Positions 1-8,231 of a stretch of 38,236 nt of DNA are shown here, one piece after another. The translations under genes were made by a program, and so were the position numbers. Position 1 is the first letter of the stretch, and each line of letters opens with the position of its first letter. This DNA is from an uncultured Agathobaculum sp. (GTDB lineage Bacteria > Bacillota > Clostridia > Oscillospirales > Butyricicoccaceae). Where the stretch lies: the NCBI RefSeq assembly GCF_944384695.1, contig NZ_CALWUQ010000012.1:1-38236 (forward strand). Direction: 5' to 3'. The notes under the pieces are model-generated. The model saw only the letters and a list, made by a program, of their open reading frames with translations. It was not told the origin of the DNA and ran no database searches.

Positions 1-19
1 TTTGAGGTCGGTTTTTCTG

Positions 20-47
20 TTGACAAAAAAATAAAAAATGTTATACT
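20..47 (+). promoter_or_regulatory. sigma-A type promoter for alaS
   Basis: A TTGACA box at 20-25 and a TATACT box at 42-47 are separated by 16 bases. Transcription would begin near 54, just before the T-box leader of alaS. Confidence 0.8.
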
Positions 48-53
48 TTTATA

Positions 54-290
54 GGAATCAAATATGCAAATGCAATGAGGAAACGAGTTTTTCGGCGTCT
101 GGCATGTAGCGAGAGGGGAGAGTGCAAGCCCTTTGCCAAACCGGATAACAGCCACTTCCGAGCAGTCTGTGAAAGCAGACCGCCTGATCCGCGATATCCG
201 ATCACTAAGATGTGCCGTCAGCGGCACAAATTAGGGTGGTACCGTGGAAGAATGCTTTCGCCCCTAACGAGTGGGCGGAAGTTTTTTTGT
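54..290 (+). promoter_or_regulatory. T-box riboswitch (alanine), alaS leader
   Basis: The conserved T-box sequence AGGGTGGTACCGTGG lies at 233-247, directly before a terminator hairpin (CTTTCGCCC at 255-263 with GGGCGGAAG at 273-281, then a T run). A candidate specifier codon GCC (Ala) is at 151-153, followed by ACTTCCGAGC. This aligns with ACC GATTCCCGAGC in the thrS leader of this window, where the codon is Thr, which supports both assignments. Uncharged tRNA-Ala should stabilise the antiterminator and let alaS be transcribed. The specifier is an inference from alignment of two leaders, not from a folded model. Confidence 0.9.
255..290 (+). terminator. T-box regulated intrinsic terminator of alaS leader
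   Basis: A nine-pair stem (255-263 with 273-281) is followed by a run of seven T. The 5' arm lies just after the T-box sequence, as expected for the terminator/antiterminator switch. Confidence 0.85.
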
Positions 291-319
291 TTGTAAATTA
301 ATAGTTGGAGGATAAAAAT

Positions 320-2947
320 ATGCAGTACAGAAGTCTGAATGAGCTGCGCGAAATGTACCTGAAGTTTTTTGAAACCAAAGGCCATCTTCGCCTGCCGAGC
401 TTTTCGCTCATTCCGCAGAACGACCCGTCGCTTTTGCTGATTAACTCCGGTATGGCGCCGATGAAGCCGTACTTTACCGGCGAGCAGGAGCCGCCTCGTC
501 ATCGCGTCACCACCTGTCAGAAGTGCATCCGCACCGGCGATATCGAAAACGTCGGTAAGACCGCACGCCATGGCACGTTTTTTGAAATGCTGGGTAATTT
601 CTCGTTCGGTGATTATTTCAAAAAGGAAGCCATTGCATGGAGCTGGGAATTCCTGACCAGCCCGGAGTGGGTCGGCATTGATCCGGATCGTCTGTATCCG
701 TCCATCTATGTGGATGATGATGAGGCGTTTGAAATCTGGAACAAACAAATCGGTATTCCTGCTGAACGCATTTTCCGTTTTGGCAAAGAAGATAATTTCT
801 GGGAGCATGGTTCCGGTCCGTGCGGCCCGTGCTCGGAAATTTACTACGACCGGGGTCCGGAATACGGTTGTGGCAAGCCAGGCTGCACGGTTGGCTGTGA
901 CTGTGACCGCTATATGGAGGTCTGGAACAACGTATTCTCGCAGTTTGATAACGATGGTCACGGCAACTACACCGAGCTGAAGCAGAAAAATATTGATACT
1001 GGCATGGGTCTGGAGCGCTTGGCTTGCGTCGTGCAGGGGGTAGGCTCGCTGTTTGATGTGGATACTGTGCGTAACATCACCAACAAAGTCTCCGAGATCG
1101 CCGGCAAGCATTATGGCGACAGCGAAAAGACCGATGTCTCGCTGCGCGTGGTAACCGACCACATCCGCTCGACTGTTATGATGATTTGCGACGGTGTTAT
1201 CCCGTCCAACGAGGGTCGCGGCTATGTGCTGCGCCGTTTGCTGCGCCGTGCGGCACGTCATGGCAAGCTGCTTGGGATTGACCATCCGTTCCTGTCCGAA
1301 GTTGCAACGACGGTCATTCAGGAGTCCGGTGGTGCATATCCGGAACTGGTGGAAAAGCAAAAGTATATCCACAAGGTCATCGAAAACGAGGAAGCCAGCT
1401 TCAACAAGACGATTGACAGCGGTCTGTCCATTCTCAATGAGCGTATTGCCGCAGCGCAAGGCAAGGAATTGCCCGCAGCCGATGCGTTCCAGCTGTACGA
1501 CACCTATGGCTTCCCGATTGACCTGACGCTTGAAATTTTGGAAGAGCAGGGCATGACCACCAATCGCGACGAATTTGATCGCCTGATGAATGAGCAGCGA
1601 GAGCGCGCCCGTGAGGACCGCAAGAAGATGGGCGATTTGGGCTGGCAGAGCGAAGACCTTGGTCTGGACAAGTCCATCAAGACTCGTTTTGACGGCTATG
1701 AAACACTGGGCGAGGCGGCAAAGGTGCTGGCCATTGTCAATGAAGGCGAACCGTCCGGTGCGGCGGCCAAGGGTGAAAAGATTACCGTTGTGCTCGATCA
1801 TACGCCGTTCTATGCGGAAATGGGCGGCCAGATTGGTGACCATGGCATTCTGGAAGGCAAAAACGGCGTAGTGACCGTATCCGACGTGCAAAAAACCAAG
1901 GATGGCAAATATATGCACATCGGCGTTGTAACCGAGGGCGAGATTTCGGTGGAGGACGAAGTACAGGCCAAAGTCGATGCGGAATACCGTCAGGCGATTT
2001 GTCGTGCGCACACCTCGACCCATCTGCTGCAAAAGGCGCTGCGCAAGGTGCTGGGTGATCATGTTGAGCAGGCCGGTTCTTACACGGCAAATGATCATAT
2101 CCGTTTTGATTTTACGCATTTCGCGGCGCTGACTGCTGAGGAACTGGCACAGGTGGAGACGATCGTTAACGAAGCGATTTTGGCGGGCAGCCCGGTCATT
2201 ACCGAGGAAATGTCTATTGATGACGCAAAGAAAAAGGGCGCAATGGCGTTGTTCGGTGAAAAATACGGAGCGGTTGTACGTGTCGTGCAGGCTGGTGATT
2301 CCATTGAGCTGTGCGGTGGCACGCATTTGGATAATACAGCCAAGGCCGGTGCGTTTAAGATCATTGGTGAAGCATCGGTTGCCGCCGGCGTGCGCCGTAT
2401 TGAGGCAGTTACTGGCAAGGCCGTGCTGGATTATCTGAATGAGCGTCAGCAGCTGCTGAGCGAAGCTTCCGCAGCACTTAAGACCTCTCCGAACGAACTG
2501 CCTGCTAAGATCGAGCAGACGGTGGGCGAGCTGCGCGCAATGACCAAAAAGATTGACAAGCTCAACAGCCGGGTGGCATCCTTGCAGATGGTGGATTTGC
2601 TCAATGTGTCGCGCGACGTCAAGGGCGTAAATGTGGTTGCAACCAAGCTGGAAGATGCCACGGCCGACGTGCTGCGCACCATGGGCGACAGCATTAAAGA
2701 AAAAGCGCCGAATATGGTTGCGGTTTTGTCTGCTGTAAACGATGGCAAGGTAAGTCTGCTGTGCGTTTGCGGTGCGGAAGCCGTCAAGAAGGGTGCTCAC
2801 GCAGGTAAAATTATTAAGGAAGTTGCTAAGATGGTCGGCGGCGGCGGCGGCGGCCGTCCGGACAGCGCAACTGCTGGCGGCAAGCAGCCGGATAAGCTGG
2901 AAGAAGCACTGGAGGCTGTGAATAATATTGTTGAAGCGCTGCTTTGA
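320..2947 (+). CDS. alaS: Alanyl-tRNA synthetase
   Basis: This cytoplasmic class II synthetase charges tRNA-Ala and clears mischarged Ser/Gly-tRNA-Ala. The protein is 875 residues, the normal family length. The N-terminal catalytic domain is followed by the editing domain, whose zinc-binding motifs are intact: HTSTH at about residues 564-568 and CGGTH at 665-669. The glycine-rich stretch near the C-terminus (GGGGGG then RPDSATAGG) marks the C-Ala domain. I chose the ATG at 320 because a GGAGG ribosome site ends eight bases before it; a TTG at 305 in the same frame lies upstream of that site and is unlikely. Expression is controlled by the preceding alanine T-box. Long open frames on the opposite strand here are shadows. 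Confidence 0.98.
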   Translation: MQYRSLNELREMYLKFFETKGHLRLPSFSLIPQNDPSLLLINSGMAPMKPYFTGEQEPPRHRVTTCQKCIRTGDIENVGKTARHGTFFEMLGNFSFGDYFKKEAIAWSWEFLTSPEWVGIDPDRLYPSIYVDDDEAFEIWNKQIGIPAERIFRFGKEDNFWEHGSGPCGPCSEIYYDRGPEYGCGKPGCTVGCDCDRYMEVWNNVFSQFDNDGHGNYTELKQKNIDTGMGLERLACVVQGVGSLFDVDTVRNITNKVSEIAGKHYGDSEKTDVSLRVVTDHIRSTVMMICDGVIPSNEGRGYVLRRLLRRAARHGKLLGIDHPFLSEVATTVIQESGGAYPELVEKQKYIHKVIENEEASFNKTIDSGLSILNERIAAAQGKELPAADAFQLYDTYGFPIDLTLEILEEQGMTTNRDEFDRLMNEQRERAREDRKKMGDLGWQSEDLGLDKSIKTRFDGYETLGEAAKVLAIVNEGEPSGAAAKGEKITVVLDHTPFYAEMGGQIGDHGILEGKNGVVTVSDVQKTKDGKYMHIGVVTEGEISVEDEVQAKVDAEYRQAICRAHTSTHLLQKALRKVLGDHVEQAGSYTANDHIRFDFTHFAALTAEELAQVETIVNEAILAGSPVITEEMSIDDAKKKGAMALFGEKYGAVVRVVQAGDSIELCGGTHLDNTAKAGAFKIIGEASVAAGVRRIEAVTGKAVLDYLNERQQLLSEASAALKTSPNELPAKIEQTVGELRAMTKKIDKLNSRVASLQMVDLLNVSRDVKGVNVVATKLEDATADVLRTMGDSIKEKAPNMVAVLSAVNDGKVSLLCVCGAEAVKKGAHAGKIIKEVAKMVGGGGGGRPDSATAGGKQPDKLEEALEAVNNIVEALL

Positions 2948-2984
2948 ATCCGTTATAATAAAAGGGTAGAAAGGAGCGGTTTGA

Positions 2985-3323
2985 ATGGAAGATTGTTTGT
3001 TCTGCAAAATCGTGGCAGGGGACATTCCGTCTAAAAAGGTCTATGAAGACGATTTGTGCTATGCCTTTTACGACATCGATCCCCAGGCGCCGACACATTT
3101 TCTGGTCATTCCCAAGCAGCACATTCCATCCGTAGCTGCAATCGATTCGACCAACAGCGCAATTGTGGCGCACTGCTTTGAGGTGATTGCCAAAATTGCG
3201 GCAGAGAAAAAGATGGAAAGCTTCCGTGTGGTTTCCAACATCGGAGAACAGGCGGGTCAGAGCGTATTCCACCTGCACTTCCATGTGCTTTCCGGCCGTG
3301 ATATGACTTGGCCTCCGGGCTGA
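2985..3323 (+). CDS. HIT-family nucleotide hydrolase (HinT-like)
   Basis: The 112-residue protein belongs to the histidine triad family, small dimeric enzymes that hydrolyse nucleoside phosphoramidates and related adenylates, including aminoacyl-adenylates. The triad HLHFH is at residues 96-100, preceded by a conserved SNIGEQAGQSV segment. An N-terminal CLFC pair (residues 4 and 7) resembles the zinc-binding cysteines of many Firmicutes HIT proteins. The gene lies 37 bases after alaS, has an AAAGGAG ribosome site, and is followed by a strong terminator, so it probably shares the alaS transcript. That fits a role in clearing adenylates made by synthetases, which is an inference. Confidence 0.93.
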   Translation: MEDCLFCKIVAGDIPSKKVYEDDLCYAFYDIDPQAPTHFLVIPKQHIPSVAAIDSTNSAIVAHCFEVIAKIAAEKKMESFRVVSNIGEQAGQSVFHLHFHVLSGRDMTWPPG

Positions 3324-3331
3324 TCACAAAA

Positions 3332-3361
3332 AAGAAGTGGCGGTAAAGCCACTTCTTTTTT
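3332..3361 (+). terminator. Intrinsic terminator after the HIT gene
   Basis: The ten-pair stem AAGAAGTGGC (3332-3341) with GCCACTTCTT (3348-3357) has a six-base loop and is followed by T residues. It closes the alaS-HIT unit. Confidence 0.9.
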
Positions 3362-3389
3362 CTCATCCGACAGGGAAGAGGGGGATAAA

Positions 3390-5624
3390 ATGAGGGAGCG
3401 ACCGCTTGTTTTTCTGGTTCCGCCAGCTGCTGCGGCTATTTTTTGTGCGATAAACTTCAACATTTCTTTGAAGCCAGGTTTGTCCCTCTTGCTTCTTTCG
3501 CTTTGTTTGGCAGTTGCAGGCGCATTGATAAACCATGACAGAGTATTCACACTATGCTGCATGCTGGCAGCCGCATTTCTCGCTTTGACCGGTCTTACCG
3601 CCTATCAATTCGTTTTTGTGGAGCCTGTCCGAATGATAGCAGGCGCACATGCGGAAATCACAGCGACGGTATTGCAAGATGCCGCAGTATATGACGACAA
3701 TCAGCGCGCTGAATTATTGGTGGATGAGAATGATGCTCTGCCACGAAGCTTTCGTATGTATTGTTATCTTCCGCTGACCGAAACACCGCTTCATGCCGGA
3801 GACCGCATCAAAGCGAATGTTGGCTTTTATCTGCCCGGGAATTCTGAAGGTTTTGACCGTGCTGCTTATCAGGCATCGGAAGGCTGCTATATCACCGCTT
3901 CGTATACCAAGAACGAGGATAACACACCGACGTCTTTCGCAGTGATTCAAACGGGGAATCGGTCACTACGTTGGATTCCACAGCACATCGCTCGTTTTTG
4001 CAAACAGGCCATTGCAGATGCCTTACCGGAACGGGAGGCCGGTTTGTTGACCGGTCTGCTGATTGGCAACACGGATGCCATTTCTTCGGCGGATACGCTT
4101 TCTCTGCAAATTGCCGGACTAAGTCATCTGGTTGCGGTATCCGGGCTTCATGTTGGGTTTCTGGTTGCGTTTTGTTATCTAATTTTCGGCCGCAGGCTGG
4201 GCACCTATCTGTCCGTTCCTCTGATTCTGTTATTTGTGCCGATTGCGGGTGCATCACCATCGGTGATTCGCGCTGCCATTATGTATCTGATTGCTGCCGG
4301 TGCCTTTATCATCCGACGAGAAGCAAATACACTCAATTCATTATTTGCTGCACTTGCACTATTACTGCTGCAAAACCCGTACGCCATTGCCGGTTTAAGT
4401 TTACAACTCTCTTTTTCGGCAACACTGGGCTTGGTGCTATTCGCCGGAAAAATGCAGGCAAAGCTGCTCCAGCCGTTTTGCCGTCTGCCCCAAAGCATCC
4501 GCAAGCTATTATCGTTTCTTGTCGGCGCCGTTTCCTGTACCGTTTGTGCGACCATGTTCACTGCACCCATCCTGCTTTCTTCCTTCGGCTATGTTTCAGT
4601 TTTATCCGTCCTCAGCAATCTACTGGTGGTCGGTGTGACTGCCGTATGCTTCATTTTAGGCTTTCTTCTTTGCGTGGCCGCAGCGGTTATTCCTGCCGCA
4701 GTACCTATATTGGCCACTGTCACACAACCCCCACTGCATTATATCTTATGGGTGGCTGAGCAGGTATCGGATATTCCGTTCGGTATGGTCAACTGGGGTG
4801 ATAATTGGGGACTTGCGGCACTGTTTCTGTTCTTTGCCGCAGTCGTGCTTTGGCTGATGGTCGGCAAACACATCAAGTGGAAATATGTGTTGCCAATCAT
4901 GTGTTTGCTGCTGATTGGTCTCAGCGGAATGAGCGCATATCAATATTCGCAGACATATCGCGTGACCTATTTGCCTTGCGGGACAGGGCAGGCTATCCTC
5001 GTGTCCGACACAAATTGTGCGACACTGATTGACTGTGCAGGAGACGGCGGATACCGGGACGCGGCACAGCTCGTACAGGAATGGATGCGCTATCACAATG
5101 TGGAGCGCATTGATACGCTCATTCTGACAGCCGTGGATAGAGGTCACGCGCGTGACTTGCCGGCATTATTGCAATCAGTCCCAGTGAATCACATTCTGAT
5201 ACCTTCTGGGTGTAAGGAAACTAAATACAATACGGATTTGCTGAAGCTTTGCCATCAAGTCGGCGCGCAGGAAATAGATAAATCACAATTGCTGGACACT
5301 GGTGCAGCACCCATCACCGTCTTTCCGGTAATCGATGGAAAAATGGGCGTACAAATTGCCGATGAAATTTTGGTGCTTCATAGTACAACGCAAAAGCAGT
5401 TGGCTGCATTTTTGGAGTCCGCGTCAATTACCGCACCGGAGATTGTCCTTTCGCAGAGCAATATGGAGGACGAAGAATTGCTGACACAGGCATTAAATGC
5501 GATGGGGGCGGAGAGAATCGTTGTACAAGCCGGATTTGGTGAAGTTTCGTCGCAATATCATGGATTATCCGTAGAAAGTCCCTATGTAACCGGAGAAATT
5601 GTGCGGCAGTTTACAAAGGAGTGA
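3390..5624 (+). CDS. comEC: ComEC/Rec2-type DNA uptake channel with degenerate MBL-like domain
   Basis: ComEC is the inner-membrane channel that brings single-stranded DNA into competent cells. The 744-residue protein has N-terminal membrane segments, a soluble DUF4131-like region, then the polytopic competence domain with the diagnostic stretch SHLVAVSGLHVGF around residues 246-258. The C-terminal region from about 525 has the fold signature of the ComEC metallo-beta-lactamase-like domain, but LPCGTGQ (528-534) replaces the usual DVGQGD. TAVDRGHARD (from 580) sits where HPDADH is expected, and no HHGS motif follows. The nuclease-like site therefore looks inactive. Start ATG 3390 has a GAGGGGG site. 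The stop lies five bases before the holA start, so the two are probably coupled. Confidence 0.9.
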   Translation: MRERPLVFLVPPAAAAIFCAINFNISLKPGLSLLLLSLCLAVAGALINHDRVFTLCCMLAAAFLALTGLTAYQFVFVEPVRMIAGAHAEITATVLQDAAVYDDNQRAELLVDENDALPRSFRMYCYLPLTETPLHAGDRIKANVGFYLPGNSEGFDRAAYQASEGCYITASYTKNEDNTPTSFAVIQTGNRSLRWIPQHIARFCKQAIADALPEREAGLLTGLLIGNTDAISSADTLSLQIAGLSHLVAVSGLHVGFLVAFCYLIFGRRLGTYLSVPLILLFVPIAGASPSVIRAAIMYLIAAGAFIIRREANTLNSLFAALALLLLQNPYAIAGLSLQLSFSATLGLVLFAGKMQAKLLQPFCRLPQSIRKLLSFLVGAVSCTVCATMFTAPILLSSFGYVSVLSVLSNLLVVGVTAVCFILGFLLCVAAAVIPAAVPILATVTQPPLHYILWVAEQVSDIPFGMVNWGDNWGLAALFLFFAAVVLWLMVGKHIKWKYVLPIMCLLLIGLSGMSAYQYSQTYRVTYLPCGTGQAILVSDTNCATLIDCAGDGGYRDAAQLVQEWMRYHNVERIDTLILTAVDRGHARDLPALLQSVPVNHILIPSGCKETKYNTDLLKLCHQVGAQEIDKSQLLDTGAAPITVFPVIDGKMGVQIADEILVLHSTTQKQLAAFLESASITAPEIVLSQSNMEDEELLTQALNAMGAERIVVQAGFGEVSSQYHGLSVESPYVTGEIVRQFTKE

Positions 5625-5628
5625 AACC

Positions 5629-6675
5629 ATGCCACAGGAAAAGACCAAATCCAATGGAAAAGCGCAGCTCATTCGGGACTTGAAAAACGGTACCTTTGCA
5701 TCGCTTTATATCATCTCCGGTGAGGAGAGCTATTTAAAAGAATACTACCTACAACAGCTGCGGGACAAAGTGATCGATCCGGTTTTTGCGGATTTTAACC
5801 GCATTGAATTGGAAGGGAAGGGGATGACTCCGGAGCAGCTGACGGAAGCGGTGGATAGCTATCCCGCGATGTCAGAAAAAAAACTGATTATTGTAACAGA
5901 TTTTGATTTATTTAAACCTCCTGCCGCTTTCTCTGATATGCTGCCTGCTTTACTGGAAGATTTACCGGACTATGTTTGTCTGGTATTCTACTATGATATT
6001 CTGGAAGGGAAGCCGGACAAACGAACCAAATTATATAAAACGCTGCAAAAGGTCGCTTGTTTCGCAGAGTTTACCCATATGGAAGAACGTGAGCTGGTTG
6101 CATGGTTGGAGCGGCGTGCTCGTGCGCTTGGCTGCGCAATAGCACCCGAGGATGCCTCCTATATGATTTTTCTCTGCGGAAATTCCATGACCAATTTGGC
6201 GGGGGAGATGGAAAAAGCCGCAGCTCATACCACCACTGGGGAAATTAAAAAATACAACATTGATGCGGTTTGTTCACCGGTTTTGGATGCCGTGGTTTTC
6301 GATTTGACCGATGCCATAACAGCCGGCAAGTTTGAACGGGCCGTATCCTTGGTTGGTGACCTGATTGCACAGAAAAACAACGAAGTAATGATTTTTACGA
6401 CGATTACCCGACATATTCAACGCCTGTATGCGGCAAAGTTATGTGCAGAAGCACGCGCAGGAGAAAAGCAGCTGATGGATATGATTGGCTCCAAATCCCC
6501 CTATTATGCCAAACAGCTCCAAAATGCAGCGCGGCGTGTATCGCTAAAATGGCTGCGCAAAGCGGCTTCCCTATGTGCGCAAACCGATGCTTCACTGAAG
6601 GGCAGTGCGGTGGACCGTCAAAAGCAGCTTGAGTTAACGCTGTTGTCCATGGCATCCGCGTTGAGGGAGGACTAA
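5629..6675 (+). CDS. holA: DNA polymerase III delta subunit
   Basis: HolA is the delta subunit of the clamp-loader complex and opens the beta sliding clamp during replication. The 348-residue length and the N-terminal pattern (LKNGTFASLYIISGEESYL, then a helix feeding the loader) match the family, as does the C-terminal segment rich in Lys/Arg and Leu. comEC followed by holA is a common order in Firmicutes. I used the ATG at 5629, preceded by AAAGGAG; an in-frame GTG-like start at 5599 lies inside comEC and lacks a site. rnmV starts one base after the stop. Confidence 0.95.
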   Translation: MPQEKTKSNGKAQLIRDLKNGTFASLYIISGEESYLKEYYLQQLRDKVIDPVFADFNRIELEGKGMTPEQLTEAVDSYPAMSEKKLIIVTDFDLFKPPAAFSDMLPALLEDLPDYVCLVFYYDILEGKPDKRTKLYKTLQKVACFAEFTHMEERELVAWLERRARALGCAIAPEDASYMIFLCGNSMTNLAGEMEKAAAHTTTGEIKKYNIDAVCSPVLDAVVFDLTDAITAGKFERAVSLVGDLIAQKNNEVMIFTTITRHIQRLYAAKLCAEARAGEKQLMDMIGSKSPYYAKQLQNAARRVSLKWLRKAASLCAQTDASLKGSAVDRQKQLELTLLSMASALRED

Positions 6676-6676
6676 T

Positions 6677-7282
6677 ATGGTACGAGTGCGAGAGGCCATT
6701 GTAGTGGAAGGCCGTTATGATGTCAATACTGTGCGTCAGGTAGTGGATGCAGTTGTATTGGAAAGCGGTGGCTTCCGCATATTTCACGACAAGGACCAAC
6801 TTCGTTTACTGCGAAAAATTGCATTGGCGCGCGGCCTGATTGTATTGACGGACAGCGACGGGGCAGGCTTTGTCATTCGCAATTATATCAAAGGGGCGCT
6901 GCCGTCCGGCAGGGTGAAGCAAGCCTATATCCCGGATATTGCCGGTAAGGAACGGCGAAAACGTCATGGCTCCAAGGAGGGGAAACTCGGAGTAGAAGGG
7001 ATGCGCCCAGAGGTCATTTTAGAAGCATTGAGACGCGCCGGTGCAACTTTTGAGGATGAAATCAAATCCTCTGCTAAAGATACAAAGCCCATCAGCAAAG
7101 CGGATTTTTTCGCGTGGGGACTATCCGGACAAAAAGACAGCGTGCGCCGTCGCACCGCAGTCCTCAAAGCACTGGATTTACCCGCCCATATGACAGCCAA
7201 TGCCCTGCTGGAATTTATCAATGCGGTTTGCTCCCGGGATGAGATGGAAGAGATTATTGGCAGAATATCGGCAGGGGATTGA
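6677..7282 (+). CDS. rnmV: Ribonuclease M5-like TOPRIM protein
   Basis: RNase M5 matures the ends of 5S rRNA precursors in low-GC Gram-positives. The 201-residue protein has an N-terminal TOPRIM domain with the metal-site glutamate at residue 11 (VVEGRYD) and the acidic LTDSDGAG motif around 58-65, followed by a DUF4093-like C-terminal domain. The family is usually about 180-190 residues. In many Firmicutes the next gene is ksgA; here it is an FMN riboswitch and ribU. The ribosome site AGGGAGG lies inside the end of holA. A strong promoter for the next unit overlaps the stop codon. Confidence 0.88.
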   Translation: MVRVREAIVVEGRYDVNTVRQVVDAVVLESGGFRIFHDKDQLRLLRKIALARGLIVLTDSDGAGFVIRNYIKGALPSGRVKQAYIPDIAGKERRKRHGSKEGKLGVEGMRPEVILEALRRAGATFEDEIKSSAKDTKPISKADFFAWGLSGQKDSVRRRTAVLKALDLPAHMTANALLEFINAVCSRDEMEEIIGRISAGD

Positions 7283-7307
7283 CAAGTACAGAAGATAAGC
7301 CTATAAT
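7279..7307 (+). promoter_or_regulatory. Perfect consensus promoter for the FMN riboswitch/ribU unit
   Basis: TTGACA (7279-7284) and TATAAT (7302-7307) are exact consensus boxes separated by the optimal 17 bases. The -35 box overlaps the TGA stop of rnmV. Transcription would start near 7314, just before the riboswitch. Confidence 0.92.
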
Positions 7308-7328
7308 ATCAGTATAAATTAAATCGTT

Positions 7329-7454
7329 CTGTTTCAGGGCGGAGTGAAAGTCTCCACCGGCAGTATACGGGCATGTAGCCCGATAGTCTGCGAGCCGAAA
7401 GGCATGATGGGTGTGAATCCCAACCGACGGTTATAGTCCGGATGAAAGAAACAG
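7329..7454 (+). promoter_or_regulatory. FMN riboswitch (RFN element)
   Basis: Conserved RFN blocks appear in order: CAGGGCGGAGTGAAAGTCTCC, ACCGGCAGTA, AGCCCG, GGTGTGAATCCCAACCGACGGT and AGTCCGGATG. The closing P1 stem is a perfect seven-pair match, CTGTTTC (7329-7335) with GAAACAG (7448-7454). Binding of FMN is expected to favour the downstream terminator and shut off the riboflavin transporter. Confidence 0.95.
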
Positions 7455-7476
7455 GTGTATTTCGGTACGTCTGCGC

Positions 7477-7504
7477 GCCCTTGGATGATTCCAAGGGCTT
7501 TTTG
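7477..7504 (+). terminator. Riboswitch-controlled terminator before ribU
   Basis: The eight-pair stem GCCCTTGG (7477-7484) with CCAAGGGC (7491-7498) is followed by five T. Its place between the FMN aptamer and ribU fits transcriptional attenuation. Confidence 0.88.
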
Positions 7505-7545
7505 TTACCCAATTAACAGAACCCCTTGTAAAGGAGAAATCATGT

Positions 7546-8160
7546 ATGACAAAAACAAGCAAAATCACCTACACCGCTGTATTTGCAGCGATTGCGACTG
7601 TTTTGATGTATTTTGAATTTCCGATTCCGTTCATGCCACCGTTTCTCAAGGTGGATTTGTCGGGAGCCGTGGTGCTGATTGGCGCATTTATCTTTGGTAT
7701 CGGTCCGGCTATTACCATGATTGGCATTAAGGATTTAATTCATTTGACGCAGAGCCAGACCGCCGGTTCTGGGGAATTGGCCGATTTTTTGATGCTGTCC
7801 ACACTGGTCGTAATTGCCGTACTGATTTATCGCGCACATAAGACACGCAAAATGGCGGTTGTCGGCTGCCTGTGCGGTTCGCTCGCTATGGCAGGAATGG
7901 GGATGCTGACCAACTACTGCCTGATTATTCCGTTCTATGTTAATGGAATGGGCTGGAATTTGGATGCCATTTTTGATATGTGCCGAGCAGTCAATCCCGC
8001 CATCAATGGGATGAGCGCATATCTCTTGCTGGGAATTTTACCATTTAACCTCATTAAAGGTGTGATTTTGACAATCATAACCATGGTTGCCTATAAAAAG
8101 CTGAGTGTTTTCATTAAATCCAAGCAAATTTCGGTTCATACTCGGCAAAACGCGAATTAA
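7546..8160 (+). CDS. ribU: Riboflavin ECF transporter substrate-binding subunit
   Basis: RibU is the S component that captures riboflavin in the membrane and delivers it to the shared ECF energy-coupling module, whose genes are not in this window. The 204-residue protein has about six hydrophobic segments, begins with the typical ITYTAVFAAIATVL membrane helix, and has the FPIPFMPPFLKVDLSG segment typical of RibU. The FMN riboswitch directly upstream makes the substrate assignment firm. The start ATG at 7546 follows AAAGGAG; an out-of-frame ATG four bases earlier is not used. A terminator follows the gene. Confidence 0.95.
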   Translation: MTKTSKITYTAVFAAIATVLMYFEFPIPFMPPFLKVDLSGAVVLIGAFIFGIGPAITMIGIKDLIHLTQSQTAGSGELADFLMLSTLVVIAVLIYRAHKTRKMAVVGCLCGSLAMAGMGMLTNYCLIIPFYVNGMGWNLDAIFDMCRAVNPAINGMSAYLLLGILPFNLIKGVILTIITMVAYKKLSVFIKSKQISVHTRQNAN

Positions 8161-8175
8161 TGATATAACGATGGG

Positions 8176-8214
8176 GGATATAGACGAGGAAATCGTCTAT
8201 ATCCTTTTGTTTTG
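8176..8214 (+). terminator. Intrinsic terminator after ribU
   Basis: The perfect twelve-pair stem GGATATAGACGA (8176-8187) with TCGTCTATATCC (8193-8204) has a five-base loop and a TTTTGTTTTG tail. Confidence 0.9.
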
Positions 8215-8231
8215 ATTGGGGAGAGGCCGTA

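Noticed and set aside
218..3025. A 935-codon open frame antisense to alaS, with similar long ones antisense to ileS (11551-13524) and thrS (35500-37140)
   Set aside because: They mirror well-supported synthetase genes, have no ribosome sites and no recognisable domains. Highly expressed genes that avoid TTA, CTA and TCA codons leave the opposite strand open by chance.
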